A DNA stretch of 64,000 nucleotides. It comes from Adineta vaga. Lineage: Eukaryota > Rotifera. The notes below the pieces were generated by a model. The model was not told the DNA's origin, searched no databases, and saw only the letters and a list, made by a program, of their open reading frames with translations. The first letter of the stretch is position 1, and the number at the start of each line of letters is the position of its first letter. The stretch covers positions 5,952,001 through 6,016,000 of the forward strand of contig CP075493.1 of the NCBI GenBank assembly GCA_021613535.1, written 5' to 3'. A program made the position numbers and the translations under genes. This document shows, in pieces, positions 1 to 12,947 of this stretch.

Positions 1-13
1 GCTATTATTTTAG

Positions 14-1191
14 GTGTTTATTTTGTTTATTTTTTCGGTCCTGATTTTGAATATACGTGGACACATGCTAATTTTCTCATACCATATGCTGGTCTTGATG
101 ATTTCATTCGACAAGCAGAAACATCTGTACAAAATGTTCGTTGTGTTTTGTTTTTTTCTTCGAAATTAGAATATTGATTTTTCTTTTTCTTAAGGCAACA
201 AGCAAAATTGAACAAGAAACGTTAGCAAATCGTTTTGAATTAAAAGTTTCAGGAAACAAACGCATAGATTGGTAAAATTATCCAATAAATTACGATTGAT
301 ATATCTTGATTTATTTAACTATTGATTAGGGATAAAGCAATTCAAGAAGCAAATGAAGCATTGAAATTATCTCGAGAAGAACGTGTACAAAATTTCGAAG
401 AAATATTAAAGAAGATTTTAAAGAACTCAAAAGGTAAAAATAATTGAATTATGATCAAATTAAACATTGATCTATTTAGAAAATAAATCAATTAAACGAA
501 GACATACTACTGTAACAACACGGCAACCAGTAAATTTATAAAAATTTCATTAGATTAAAAACAAATCTTTGTTGTTCTTATGTTTAGAGAAGAACATTAT
601 CACCATCTGGAAATAAAACAACAAATCGTTCATCAGTAAAACGACAAAAAACAAGCATGACGGTAATTCATCGTTCTTGATAATAGAAGCTATCCTACCA
701 TTGTCAAATACCTGAGATATATCGAAGAATAAGAAAGTCTCACATGAGAAATTTTAGCAATTGATTTCTTTCTTTTTCAGTCATTATCATCATCAACAAC
801 TTTATTACATATTGGTTTACCCACATTAACAAAACGTGAAGAAAAACGTCTTATTAATGATCTTCTTACTCATACCAAAGCTGAAAATCTAACATTAAAT
901 GAAGCTCAATCATTTGCTTGTCAATTAGCTCGAGATATTATTAAAGAAAATTCACATTATGATATGTCCTGTGTACAAATTGAATGGTTCTATGGTAAAT
1001 TTCTTTTCCTAAACAATCTATTCTTTCATCTATGTCATCTTCTAAATCGTCTAGATTTTCTTCTCAATCATCCGGAAATTGTTTCAAAATATTCTCATTG
1101 GTTTAATGAAGATATTCAACCAATTATGGATGATTCAATTTATTTCAAACAATGTCAAATACGAGATATGATTATGAATTCAAAAGATTAG
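14..1191 (+). CDS. PWWP-domain protein, copy 1 (5' end outside window)
   Basis: This is the 3' part of a gene whose beginning lies before the window. The first visible exon opens after a TTTTAG acceptor and encodes the second half of a PWWP domain (VYFFGPDFEYTWTHANFL), a chromatin-reader fold that binds methylated histone tails and DNA. The next exons carry the helical extension (residues ending in NKRIDW, then DKAIQEANEALKLSREERVQ). That layout resembles the first PWWP domain of NSD histone methyltransferases. A basic Ser/Thr-rich linker follows, then a C-terminal helical region starting near LPTLTKREEKRL and ending with WFNEDIQPIMDDS. No SET domain follows. About eight exons are separated by short GT..AG introns. 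Two paralogues lie directly downstream on the same strand. Family assignment is fairly sure; cellular function is inferred. Confidence 0.75.
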
Positions 1192-1229
1192 TTTCTCATT
1201 TTTCTTATTTTGTGTGTAAATTGTATAAC

Positions 1230-1235
1230 AATAAA
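1230..1235 (+). terminator. Polyadenylation signal AATAAA after PWWP copy 1
   Basis: A canonical AATAAA lies 39 bp after the stop of PWWP copy 1 and about 70 bp before the start codon of copy 2, so the two transcripts are very tightly packed. Confidence 0.5.
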
Positions 1236-1300
1236 ATTTCTATTTTCTTTTTCTTATGGCTAATGTTATACGGAAATAAACAATCAATCTATATTCTTGT

Positions 1301-1302
1301 AG
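1301..1302 (+). promoter_or_regulatory. 3' splice-site-like AG abutting ATG of PWWP copy 2 (candidate trans-splice acceptor)
   Basis: The sequence TATTCTTGTAG runs directly into the ATG at 1303. Only about 110 bp separate it from the upstream stop codon, leaving no room for a conventional promoter and leader. Spliced-leader trans-splicing is known in bdelloid rotifers. Its use at this site is an inference. Confidence 0.45.
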
Positions 1303-3089
1303 ATGACAAATTCAATAGATAAATGTACAATAAAAAAGAACTATTATGAAGAATCAATGAATGTACCATCATGTTTAGATAGAAATCAATTGAAACGAAA
1401 ACAATTTGTTGATAATGATATATCACAATCATCAATTTTTGATATTTTGGGAAATGAATTTCAAATTGGAGATATTCTTTGGGCAAAATTACCTGGATTT
1501 TCATGGTAAATAATTGGTTGATTTTCAATAAAGAATGAATTTACTTGTATCTTTAGGTGGCCAACATTTGTTTATGGTAAAAATCTATTGGAATAGATGA
1601 TGTCGAAGATTTCTATTTTAATCTAGGTTGTTTTTATGATGATGGAAATTATGTTAAAGTCATATGTAAGTGATTTCCTGAATGAAATTATATTCAATTG
1701 TTTGAATACTTTATAGCAAAACCTGGATTACCGATTAAAAAGCAATATTTCGTCTATTGTTTTGGTTCTCATTTCAAAGTATGAGAATAAATCTGATTGA
1801 TGGATTGAATGTATGTATGTTGATCAATTTTTTAGCATGCATGGGTTCACGAAACATATCTTCATCGATATGAAGGTTTAGAAGAATTTGTTAGATATTC
1901 CGAACATCAAGTTGAACAGGTAAGGATGTTTGCTTAGTGATGTATTGTCTCTAGGATGAACTTTTTCAGGCATCATCAAAACGAACTGAAGAAAAACTAC
2001 GTAAAAAATTTAAAGTACAAATATCAGAAGAGTTACATCCATTATGGTATGTTTTAATATGTTTTAATTAAATTCTACAATTTAAATCGATATAGGAAAG
2101 AAGCAGTTGATAAAGCGAATGAATTGTTAACTGCACCAATGAATTTACGAATAAATGTATTTCAAAAACTCGCTCATCGTTTAATAAATGGAACAAAATT
2201 TTCATTAACATATCAAAGTAAGAATAAAATATATTGTCGAAAGAGGAATTAAGTTCAATTTTAGACAAAGAACAAGTAGCATTAAGTGATAATTCTAACA
2301 ATGAAGAACAACAATTACAAGTAATTATTTTAGTGTGATAATGATCGTAAGCAATCGAATCCAATGTTATCTTCTTTATGTAATTTACCTAAACGAACAG
2401 TAGCTAATAAACAAACAGTCGTTACATCGGAAGTAGTTGAAAAAAATCAAAATACAATGACATTAAATTCAATTCAAAATCATACAACTAGTAGTGAACA
2501 ATCAACAAAAGTTCAAGTAAAATCTTTAATTTCTATCTTCTTTCTATAATTTTCATCTCTTACTTTATTTAGTCCAAATCATTTCAGATTTCAACAACAA
2601 ATGAATTAGATAATGATATCGTCGTAGTTCGATTACATAGATCAATTTCATCATCTTCTGTTTCGCTAACAACAGCTATTTGTCATTATCTTGATAAAGG
2701 TTTACAGTTCTCTTTTGATAAAATTCATATTAAATTCATTTCTATTTTCAGGTATTCCATCGTTAACTCTCTATGAAGAAATCTGTCTTGTTGATCAATT
2801 AGTCAATCATCGATTAGGTGCGTCATTAACTTTAACTGATGCACAACTGTATGTTGAACAATATGTTATTCATACTGCCTTACGAAATTTTCATCATAAA
2901 ATGTTGTATGTTCAAAATGAATATTTCTATGAATTTTTATTGAAATATCCCCAAATTATTCTTAAACATCGACAATGGTTTCAAGATTTTCAACAAACTT
3001 TAATGCCAATAGATGCAGATAAGATTCAATTAAAAAAATGGCAATTAGCAACATTATTACATGCACATTGCAATTTAGAACAATGTTAA
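1303..3089 (+). CDS. PWWP-domain protein, copy 2
   Basis: Complete multi-exon paralogue of the genes on either side. After an N-terminal tail of about 50 residues comes the PWWP core (GDILWAKLPGFSW, joined by splicing to WPTF), then strands CFYDDGNYVKVI and QYFVYCFGSHFKHAWVHETY, and helices ending KKFKVQISEELHPLW and KEAVDKANELLTAP. A low-complexity Thr/Asn/Gln linker follows. The C-terminal helical region has the pattern LTLYEEICLVDQLVNHRLG then WFQDFQQTLMPIDADKIQLK. Order and spacing match NSD-type PWWP domains, but no SET, PHD or HMG domain is present. The start was chosen because an AG acceptor touches this ATG. A role in reading methylated chromatin is inferred from the domain only. Confidence 0.78.
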
Positions 3090-3345
3090 CATGAAGTTTT
3101 CTCCTTTTTTGAAATCAATAGGTTCAGATTTTGTGAAATGTTCTAGGAAGTTTTCTAAGAAATTTAGTGTTTCTTTTTTTTGAATTAGTTTTCTATTGAT
3201 AAATTTGAATATATGTTGAAAAGATTATCTCAATAGTTGCTACAGATGAATTAATACCTATTTTTATTGGAAATTTAAAGAAATAGGCATCATTTTGAAA
3301 TAGAAACTAGTGCAATCGTTTTCTTGTTTTCTAGATTGTATATTT

Positions 3346-5028
3346 ATGGCAACTGATCAGTCATCTCCAGGTACTTTCTTATCAGATTCTCGATGAATTG
3401 TTCACATCGGTCTTTTTCAGAATCAACATCACAAAAACGTCAACGACGTTTAAAACAGGATCCACAATTCGTTTTTGAACATACTACTACCACTCCAACG
3501 ACAGATCCTATACCTATTGTAAAAAAACAAAAAACGAAATCTGTTTCAATCACAAATGAAGATACATCCGATGCTAATCTCTATCAACCCGGTGATGTTG
3601 TTTGGTCAAAACTTGGTAGTTTTCCTTGGTGGCCAGCTCTTATCGTATGTAACAGACTTTTTCTCGGCATTAAAAAAAATCAAAAATCATTGAATTTATG
3701 TACATTTCTTAGTATCGATCTGATGCTGACGGCGGCACACATACAAGAACATTGAGTATGTCTAAACAAATATGAAAACATCTAATTTAAGTGCTATTTC
3801 TACTTTAGATTCAAATAATAAATCAAAGCGACAATTTTTCGTTTATTTCTACGGCAAATATCTTGAATATGCCTGGTTATCTACGCGTTCGTTACTAAAA
3901 TATGCTGGATTAAATGATTTTATTCAACATGCAGAAGCTGCTGTTCAACAAGTAATAATCTTCTTTTGACAATTTTCTTTTTAATCATTTTTCATCATTA
4001 GGTTGCAACAAAATCTGAACAAGTAGAATTAGCAAATCGATATCAATTGAAAGTTTCTGTAAAAAAACGTGTACAATGGTAGAATAATTTCAATTGATAT
4101 TTAACATTAGATGTATACCGTTGATTGTAGGGATGAAGCAATTGAATTAGCTGATCATGCATTAACTATGACAAAAGATGAACGTATTCAAGAATTCAAA
4201 GATCTATTAAATGATGTACAAACAAAAAATAGTATGATTTATTTTCTTGATGAATCCATACGAGATTGATATATTTTAGATAATCGTCGTCGAAAGATTG
4301 TTATAAATAAGATAGGACAAGCTCGACAATATGAAAAGGACACAATGGAAACCGATACGGAGAGGCAAGAAGACGAAGAACAAGTGACGAAGAATAAATC
4401 TGATCGAAAATCTGACATAAAGAACAATGATAAGCATTCACCAGTAAGAATTTCATTTAGAATTTCAGAGAGATCGCTTATATGTATATATATTTAGTCA
4501 GTGAATTCCAATACAAACCAGCATACAAATAACAATGAAGTAGAATATGAATATCCAATATCATCAAATAATCAATCATTTTCATATCCACTTAATCATT
4601 TTATTCAAGCAAACATTCCTCCATTATCAAATTATGAACAGAAACAAATTGTTGAAGGACTTCTTCATCATCCGAATGAACAAAATATAACACTTGATGA
4701 AGCACAAAAATTTGCTAATGAAAAAGCAATGGAAATTGGTAAAAATTCATGTGAAAAACGATTTCAAATTCTTTGTATTCATCTTATAGTTTATGAAAAT
4801 TATTATCGTCGAATGGATTCAATATCATCCGAATGGTTCTATGATTCAATTCTATTAAAATATCCTTCCATTGTGTTTAAATATCGTTCATGGTTCACAA
4901 ACATTGAATTAAATACTATTCCCAATGAAACTGATGCACTTCAACTAAAACAATGGCAAATAGCTCTAATGATTCAAGCACGAATCAAATCTGAACAACA
5001 TCAATCACAATCGATCAATAATACATAA
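3346..5028 (+). CDS. PWWP-domain protein, copy 3
   Basis: Third tandem paralogue. A short first exon (MATDQSSP) follows a CTTGTTTTCTAG acceptor 12 bp upstream of the ATG. The PWWP core is the clearest of the three: GDVVWSKLGSFPWWPALI, then QFFVYFYGKYLEYAWLSTRS and LKYAGLNDFIQHAEAAVQQ. The helical tail (KKRVQW, DEAIELADHALTMTKDERIQ) resembles the NSD1-3 PWWP extension, where a similar W-x-x-x-I-x-x-A-x-x-A pattern occurs. An acidic, charged linker precedes the shared C-terminal helical region (IPPLSNYEQKQIVEGLLHHP, then WFYDSILLKYPSIVFKYRSW). The aromatic cage residues of the PWWP motif appear intact. Likely a nuclear chromatin-associated protein; no enzymatic domain is visible. Confidence 0.82.
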
Positions 5029-5191
5029 TGTATTATTTCCTTCCTTTTGTATGTACAGAAAAATTTCAAGACAAAAACCAATGAACTGAATCATTCTTTT
5101 GTTTTAACAATTGATTTATTTTAAATAAGATATTTATTTTCAACATACGAAGAAAAAAATCTAACTCGGTGTAAAATTGGTTTACTTTTGC

Positions 5192-5197
5192 AATAAA
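5192..5197 (+). terminator. Polyadenylation signal AATAAA after PWWP copy 3
   Basis: Canonical AATAAA about 165 bp after the stop of PWWP copy 3 and 116 bp before the NOL10 start codon. Confidence 0.45.
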
Positions 5198-5312
5198 ATC
5201 AGAAAGTATTGTTTTGTTTATTTTAGATATAAAATACACAATCATTCAAATAGTTCATTGATCAATTTTATTACAGTGAAGAATTTCTTTCCTTAGCATT
5301 TTCAGATTAATC

Positions 5313-8232
5313 ATGCAAGTAACAAATGTCAATGATGTTCGTGTCTATAATCTAACATGTGCTCAAAAAGCTGTACCAGAAGTAAGTTATCGATGTTCAA
5401 TTCTATTTATTTCAAAAGTATAAATTTTTTTATTATGAATATTAGTGGATAAATGATGATAAACGAAAAAAATTGAAAAAAGAAGCAGGTAGATCAATTT
5501 TTCTTATAACTTTTTCTTCATATATATACATATAAGAGTTCTTTAGATGTTAAACAACGTATTGAACTTATTCAGGGATTTGAAATGCCCATGTTAAGCA
5601 GTTCCATAGCCATGACACGGGATGGACAATACATTTTTGTTACTGGTAATTGTATATGAACAAAAATTTAGTAATAATAAATTGAATATATTTAGGTTCT
5701 TATAAACCACGTGTTCGTTGTTATGATTTGAATGAATTATCATTAAAATTCGAACGTTGTTTTGATCATGAATGTATACAAATGAAAATTCTATCAGAAG
5801 ATTATTCTAAAGTAAGACGAAGAGATTTTTGTTGCCTAAAATATTAATGATTGTCTATATGTTTAGATTGTTTTTATGCATGCAAATCGTTATATTGAAT
5901 TTCATTCACAAGTAGGAAATTATCATACGATTCGAACACCAAAACAAGGACGACAATTTGATTATCGATATTCATCATGTGATTTGTATTGTGTTGGAGC
6001 AACGTAAGAAAAATTTTTAGTAACGATGAAAACTTTCATTTCATTTTTCATTGTAGAAATGAAATCTATCGATTTAATCTTGAACAAGGACAATTTCTTG
6101 AACCAATATCAAGCAAATCACCGTAAGATCATAATATCTTTCGATTTCATTTATCTGATATTTTCAGTGGTTTCAATACATGTCAATTCAATCCTGAACA
6201 TGAATTATTTGCTTGTGGTTCTGTCGAAGTAAATAAATGATATATTTCTCTATCGAAAATAAGAATTTCGTTTGTTTCAATAGGGTCATTTAGAATGTTA
6301 TGATCCTCGTGCACGATCGATTGCTGGACAAATCGATTGTGCTGTTTATGCAAATAGTAATAGTGGTAACAGGTATCTAATCTTGTTTTTGAAAACAAAA
6401 ACGTCGATCATAAAAAGAAATCTTTTAGTTTACCAGCTGTATCTTGTCTTAAATTTAAAGATGCACTTAATCTATCTGTTGGTATGACTACTGGTCAAGT
6501 GAGTAGAATCTCTTTTTCGTTCAAAGAATCTGTTCATGTTTCCTTTTTCTCACCAAAGATATTATTATTTGATATTCGATCAAATAAACCATATTTTATC
6601 AAAGATCATAATTATAATCTACCAATCAAACGTATTGATTTTCATACACAAAATGATGATTATATTCTATCGATTGACAAAAAAATATGCAAAATATGGA
6701 ATCGACATACGGTATGTATTTTCTATCGTTATACATTTATTTATACTAACAAAAAAACCTCTTCTTCTTTATTGCTCTCATTTCTTTTTGTATCATATAG
6801 GGTAAAAATTTAACATCAATCGAACCTGGTACGCCTGTGAATGATATGCTCAATGTACCTGGTAGTGGTCTTATATGTTTAACGAATGATGCTCCCAAAA
6901 TCTTTGTTTATTACATTCCGGTATGTTTGAATTGATAAACCATATCATTTCGTTTTATATACATATGTATCGTCGATAGACCTTAGGTAATGCACCAAAA
7001 TGGTGTACATTCTTGGATAATATTACTGAAGAACTGGAAGAAAAACCAGCAGATACAGGTTTGATCATTTCTTGTATTAGTTAACGTGCATTTGTTTTTG
7101 TTTTGTTTTAGTTTATGATGATTACAAATTCTTAACATTGAAAGAATTAGATACACTTGGTTTATCTCATTTGATTGGTTCCGATCTATTACGAGCTTAT
7201 ATGCATGGTTATTTTATGGATATTCGACTTTATAATCAAGTAAATTAATTCTAAAAATTTCTGTCTTTCGTTAATGAAAATTTCGGGTGTTTTGTTCTCT
7301 TCTCTTTCTAGGCTAAAACAGTAGCAGAACCATTTGCATTTGCTGAATATCGTAAGAAGAAATTACGTGAAAAGATTGATGAAAAACGAGAAAAAAGTCG
7401 TGTACCTTTACCGGTAAGCTATTCTTTCATTGTAGATTCTACTTTAACTTCATTTTTCTACTTCAACAGATCGTACCAACAGTTAATAAAGATCTTGCTG
7501 AAAAACTCTTACTTGATGAAGGTGAATCAACTACGAAGAACAAGAAGAAGAAGAAGAATCAAAAAGATGCGGAAGATAAAGTAAATCTCAATTATTTTCG
7601 AAATGATGATGATGATGAATTTTCGTTTTACATCTAGGCACCACAATCATCTGTACTTAAAGATTCTCGATTTCAATCGTTATTTACTAATCCTGATATG
7701 CAAATTGATGTCAATAATGAAGCATTCAAGAATATTGCACCATTAGTTTCTCGATTGAATAAACAAAGTGTTGTAGAAGATGATTCGATATCAGTAAGAG
7801 ACATAACAATAAGTTTTCCTTTCGTATTTACATTTTGATTGATTGAAGGTGGAAAATGGTGACGAAGAAGAAGATAATGAAGATGGTAAAGAAGAATATG
7901 ATGATATGATGGATGATATTCTTACATCTGATGAAGAAGAGCAAGAAAAGAGAGAAAAAACACAATCTCGTAGAACAAAACTAGTTCCAGTTGGTGCTGA
8001 AGATGAAAGTGATGAAGAAACTCTTCGTTCATTATCATTTTCTGAACGAGCAAGAAAAACAATTGAATCAAAGAATTCTACATCATCTACTCGTTTACAT
8101 AATATCAATCCCGTCTCGACGAGTAGTAATGAAAAACAAAAGAAGAGAAATTTCGATGATACTGAGGATCATCGAAAAAATGTTCGACGAGCTCCACGCG
8201 GTCGAATGAATAGTAGACGTGGTGAACGGTAG
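5313..8232 (+). CDS. NOL10: Nucleolar protein 10 (NOL10 / yeast Enp2), WD-repeat ribosome biogenesis factor
   Basis: The protein starts MQVTNVNDVRVYNLTCAQK, which matches the start of the NOL10/Enp2 family, nucleolar WD40 proteins of the small-subunit processome acting in 18S rRNA maturation. Following exons give the conserved beta-propeller segments (MLSSSIAMTRDGQYIFVTGS, YKPRVRCYDLNELSLKFERC, GSVEGHLECYDPRARSIAGQ). Next come the NUC153-type region (LKDSRFQSLFTNPDMQID) and a Lys/Glu-rich C-terminal tail ending RAPRGRMNSRRGER. About twelve exons with short introns are read. The gene sits 284 bp behind PWWP copy 3 on the same strand, with AG dinucleotides at 5295 and 5304 just before the ATG. 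No broken motif was noticed. The assignment is secure at family level. Confidence 0.9.
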
Positions 8233-8271
8233 AAATAACCACTTGCTGTTAAAATTTCATTGTTTTTTTTA

Positions 8272-8277
8272 AATAAA
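8272..8277 (+). terminator. Polyadenylation signal AATAAA after NOL10
   Basis: AATAAA 40 bp after the NOL10 stop, preceded by a run of T. Confidence 0.5.
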
Positions 8278-8675
8278 TTGTTTTGTTTTTGATTCAATGC
8301 GACGTTGTATAGGTTAACATTTACTCATTTCGAGAGAGGGGTATCTTGAAACATAGCGACATCTATCTGATATTATTAAATTGATTATTTGAAGTAAAAA
8401 ATATTAGAAGTATCTATTTATTTCAATAAGACAATAATTAAACTGATTTTAACAAACACTTTTTGATGAGTTTCAAAAAATATTGAGAGGTCATTTTTAT
8501 TCTTAAATGGCAATTTAGAAAGAAAGAAAGGAAGAAAAAGAAAAACACAACAAACAAACGACTGTTACATTCGATTCGATTGATTTATATATAATATAAG
8601 AATTTTCCCATCTTTTCTTCAATTTATCTGTTTATTATAGATAATTACTTCTTTCATTTATAAAAAAAAAGATCG

Positions 8676-10714
8676 ATGACTGATACAGAAGTAGCTATTT
8701 CTGGGAATAGTGGTGGAACTAGTGGTGATACAGAAATTGATTTATATGCTGATGTTGTTGAAAATGAACTTGACACGGTAAGAAAATTTCCTTTCTTTGA
8801 CAATTCAAATACATAAAGATACTCTTTTGTTTTCGTTGAAATAGGGAACAGGAGATGATTATATGGCAGGTGATGATCCTTTAGCACAAGATGCAGATTT
8901 ATATGATGATGTGATTACAACACAATCGTCAACAACAGATTTTACTGATATTACAAATACAGTCAATCAAAATAATGTAAAACCTGATCATTCAAATGGT
9001 TTGATGACTGGACGAAATACACCATCCAATAGTTATAATGGAAAACGTGTATCACTCTATGTTGGTCAATTAACTTGGGTATGTGATTTAAGAATACATT
9101 ATAAGGACGATTATATATAAGTGTCTATGTTTTTTTATTTATTCTAGTGGACAACAGATGCTGATTTAGCTGATGCAATTCATGAATTAGGCATTACAGA
9201 TTTACTTGAAGTTAAATTTCATGAAAATCGTGTTAATGGACAATCGAAAGGGTAAGAATGTGTGTTTTGCTTTTACAATGAATAGCATTGAACGTTCATA
9301 TTCTTTTCTAGATTTGCTGTTGTCACTGTGGGTTCAGAAACGTCATCTCGAACGATATTAGAAAAAATACCCAAACGAGAAATTCATGGACAAAATCCAA
9401 CTGTTTTACCTTGCAATAAACAATCACTTAGTTTCTTCGAAGGTGTTACTCGTAAAGATGCACCAGTCGAACCTATGCCACCAATGAATGCTCCACCTCG
9501 TATGTTTTTATAAAAAGAAGAAAGATGTTTTCTTGCTTAATAAGATTTTTTTTCTCTCTTTAAGTACGTCCGATGATGCGTCCACCAATTGGTCTTCCGT
9601 TGCCAATGCCTCGTGGTGGTCCTATGGATGGACCATATCGTTTTCAACCACAAGGACCTGTTCTTTTGTCAGGAGGACCACCTGGCATGGGACGTCCACA
9701 GATGCAAATGACGCTTGGTCCACGTGGTCCTGTATCCGGTAATCAATTAGTTCTAGGTCGAATGCCTGGTCCACCTCCACCCGGTGTGCATCCTCAACAA
9801 TCTGTTCTTGTCATGCAACGACCAGGTGTTCCACAAGGAGTAAACGGACCACCTCTAGTTCGTCAACAAATGCAACCTGGAGCACCAGGTATATCTTGAT
9901 AACATTATAATTGTTTTTTTTTTCGAATACTTCTTTTTAATTCTAGGTGTACCCGTTTCTTCTAATTCTATGACAGTTATGCCTGGCCAACATCCACCTG
10001 GATATTATCCAGGTCAACCAGGCCAAGGCGTATGTTTCCTTTTATGATGTATTGAAATTGTTTTTTTTAATTTATTTATTCATTTTAGCCTCCTCCTCAT
10101 GGTGTTCCAATGCCCGGTCAACCACATCCTCAGGATCCTTACTATCGCGGTGTCGATGCTCGTTCTGATCAAGCAAATATGATGCCTATTAGTGAAGCAG
10201 AATTTCAAGAAATTATGGAACGAAATAAAACCGTTTCAAGTAGTGCAATTGCTCGAGCTGTTCAAGATGCATCTGCTGGTCAGTTGATATCGTCATATCT
10301 ATTTCATCCTTTCTTTTTATTCCTTTTTTTTCTTAGGTGATTTTGGTACGGCAATTGAAACATTAGTAACTGCAGTTTCATTGATAAAACAATCAAGAAT
10401 TGCTAACGATGATCGATGTAAAATTTTAATAAGTTCACTTCAAGATACACTCAAAGGTATTGAAGATAAATCTTATGGTCAACGGTAAGAAATAATAAAT
10501 GAATTATATTTGAAAACAAAATTCATCATTTTCTTCTTTCTTTTCTCTCTCTCTCTCTCTCTCTAGAACACGTCATCGAAGTCGATCAGGATCACCACGT
10601 GAATCATCACGTAAAAAGCATCGTCATCGTTCACGTAGTCCACGTGATCGAAATGAATATCGACGTAGTGAAGATTATGATGGCAAATATAGTCGTGATC
10701 ATCGACGACGTTGA
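8676..10714 (+). CDS. CPSF6: Cleavage and polyadenylation specificity factor subunit 6 (CPSF6/CPSF7-like)
   Basis: Encodes the RNA-binding subunit of cleavage factor Im, which with NUDT21 selects UGUA-containing poly(A) sites. The N-terminus is acidic and includes [10 protein letters not shown] single RRM follows ([43 protein letters not shown]), then the family hallmark [10 protein letters not shown]. The middle is a long Pro/Gly/Met/Gln-rich region (about 9570-10130). Next is a conserved helix ([20 protein letters not shown], then AISRAVQDA-like sequence), and the C-terminus is RS-like ([20 protein letters not shown]). Domain order equals that of CPSF6/7. The start ATG follows a TTTATTATAG acceptor-like site by 36 bp. 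The last intron ends in a CT-repeat pyrimidine tract. CPSF6 is favoured over CPSF7 by overall layout, though one rotifer gene may represent both. Confidence 0.88.
10544..10564 (+). repeat. (CT)n microsatellite forming the polypyrimidine tract of the last CPSF6 intron
   Basis: About ten CT units run directly into the CTCTAG acceptor of the last CPSF6 exon, so length changes here would alter splice-site strength. Confidence 0.85.
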
Positions 10715-11897
10715 AATATTGAAAATATCGCTTTTTCATATTTCTATAAGAAACAAACATGCGATCTGGTAAGCTGTTCAATTAGTCATTTCTTTTTCTT
10801 TATATGTGTTCAATTCTTTTTGAATTTGTTTATTTTTTATTCTCTTCATTATGTGTACGTGTATTTCTTTTTTTTGCAATCCCCTCATGTCAGCTATGAA
10901 ACTAGTGCAATCATTTTGATAAGAATTATTCTCTCACGTTGATACATATATATACATATCTATATATATATATATATACTAACAATCAAATATGTTTTTT
11001 TTTCTATATCTTGTTGTCTTTTGCTGACGTGATAAGTCAAATATAGTCTCTGTTCTTTTTTTTTGCCCTTTGGAATAACATCACTGTTTATACACATACA
11101 TATATATACATATGCATATATTTTTTTTATATCTACACGTGATTCTCGTCATAATTTGAGCTATGCTCATTCCGCTATGCAAGTGCATGATTTTGAACTT
11201 GTTGTTCTGTATCGTTTTTTTTTCTCTCCCGAATATTTTGAAAACAAATAGTATTTGATTCTCTTGATCAATGTATAACAGATAGTAACTTTTCTAAATA
11301 ATGAATAAATAGTATCATTTATTTCTATGATCATATGAATAACTATTATCGAAACAATGAAAAGTGGGCAAAATAGAAAATATCATCCCTTTGAGAAGCA
11401 GACGAGCGACATGCAAACGATAACTTCGCTTAACGTGTGAATACAGTAAGTGTGATATTTCGAGAAAGATTTATCTAAGACTAAAACAAAAAGCAATTTT
11501 TTCTTGTATTTATCTAGTTTTTTTGTTTATTTTTATATTTTAGGTCAACGATACCAAGTGAATTCTGACCACCCGTCTCTTTTTGCCCTTCTTCTTCCTC
11601 TGTTTTGTTTGCTGCTATTTGCTTTGTTGTACAAACTTTTCTCTCTTTTTTTTGTTTGTTTGTCTACTTCTCTTTCTCTATTGCACTACTCATTTTGTTG
11701 TTTCATGTTTTCTACGTTTGTGTTTATGTACGGATATAAAGAAAAGAAACACGAAAATGACTCACAATACTTCAAATATTAATTCATACAATGCATACAA
11801 CAATGAAACGTATTTTAATTATATACAATCTATGTACAGTGACAACATTTTACAAGATTACGGAAACAACATTAAATATTGAAATGTAATTCTTTGT
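10715..11897. other. Intergenic region between convergent CPSF6 and GPCR
   Basis: About 1.2 kb of T-rich sequence with TA and ATAC microsatellite stretches near 10940-10980 and 11095-11120. It probably contains the CPSF6 3' UTR. Short open frames are low-complexity and lack domains or splice structure. I see no gene here. Confidence 0.6.
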
Positions 11898-12947
11898 TTA
11901 TTGAATAGGAGCAATACGTCGAGAGATTGTAAACGATCCGTATAGTCTTGAATGAGTGATTGCTTTTCTAAACCATTGACATCGAAAAATAGCTCGAAGT
12001 TCCTCACGAAAAACTCGAGCAGTCACTGCATAAACAAAACATGTCGAACCAATATTGATAAAAGTTAATATACGAAAATTAACCGATATAAGATTTTCTA
12101 AACTTCGTCTTGTAGTAGTTTTAAACTGATAATAACTAATACCACCATAAACATTCCATGCTGCTAACGGCATTGTTAATATAACAAATGAAATCACCTA
12201 AAAATAAACTTGATGTTCTTTTTTGTAATATGTTTTACAAACGAAATCTTTTACCTGAACAAGAAGCATTCGCAGCAATTGAGCATTAAGTGTTAATTGT
12301 TGTTTTTGGGAACGAATCGTAGTTCCATTTCTTTGAATAACAAGTGCAACTACTTTCTTCGTTTTTTGTACATTATAAATTGTTAAAACTGCAAAAATTA
12401 CATAGAGAATAGGTGTCATAAATGCATATACCACAACATAATAAATATAGAAAAACAGGAGAAAATTAAATGAGATAAAACTACACCGATTTACTTGTAT
12501 CCAATCCATAAAGACTAAAATATGTATATGTACAAGAAAACAAAATAAAGGCATGAGAATTAACACCCATTTCGCTATATTAATATGACTGAATCGCCGA
12601 ATTGCCGCTCGTTTATGTGTTGAACAATATCGATCAATACAAGCAAGAAGAATAAACCATGATGCTAAGAATAAAGTTGAATAATATGTAAAAGGTAAAA
12701 TTTTACAAAATATACGCGATTGTGTTGATAAAGAATAACCAAATCCAGAACTGACAACAAAATAAAAGATACCAACAAAAATACATACTGTATTACTAAC
12801 ACTTGATCCAATTAAGTAAAGTGAACAAGTATTTTTTCGTAATTTTGGTCGAGAAAGTACAAGAACAGTTAAGACATTACTAATTTGACCAAAAATTAGT
12901 ATAGTTAACATTGGCCATTGACGAAGTTGTGCGGTCCATGCATCCAT
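11898..12947 (-). CDS. Rhodopsin-type G-protein-coupled receptor, orphan
   Basis: Two exons (12947-12255 and 12197-11898, intron 57 bp) give about 330 residues with seven hydrophobic segments. TM1 begins near WPMLTILIFGQISNVLTVLV and contains the N of TM1. TM3 ends with the conserved ACIDRYCSTH (DRY-type motif), and a Cys before TM3 (FCKILPF) is available for the usual disulfide. TM6-TM7 follow the intron (VISFVILTMPLAAWNVYGG). The C-terminal tail is short and basic. It resembles the expanded rotifer family A/FMRFamide-like peptide receptors, but the ligand cannot be assigned. It is read toward CPSF6 and divergently from the lectin gene. Confidence 0.85.

Noticed and set aside
3302-10914. The 15-mer GAAACTAGTGCAATC occurs both near 3302 and near 10898.
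   Set aside because: One or two shared 15-mers are expected by chance in 64 kb of AT-biased sequence, and the flanks are not similar.
11504-11882. Open frames with hydrophobic, Phe/Leu-rich translations.
   Set aside because: They are T-rich low-complexity translations that overlap in two frames, with no family resemblance or splice structure.
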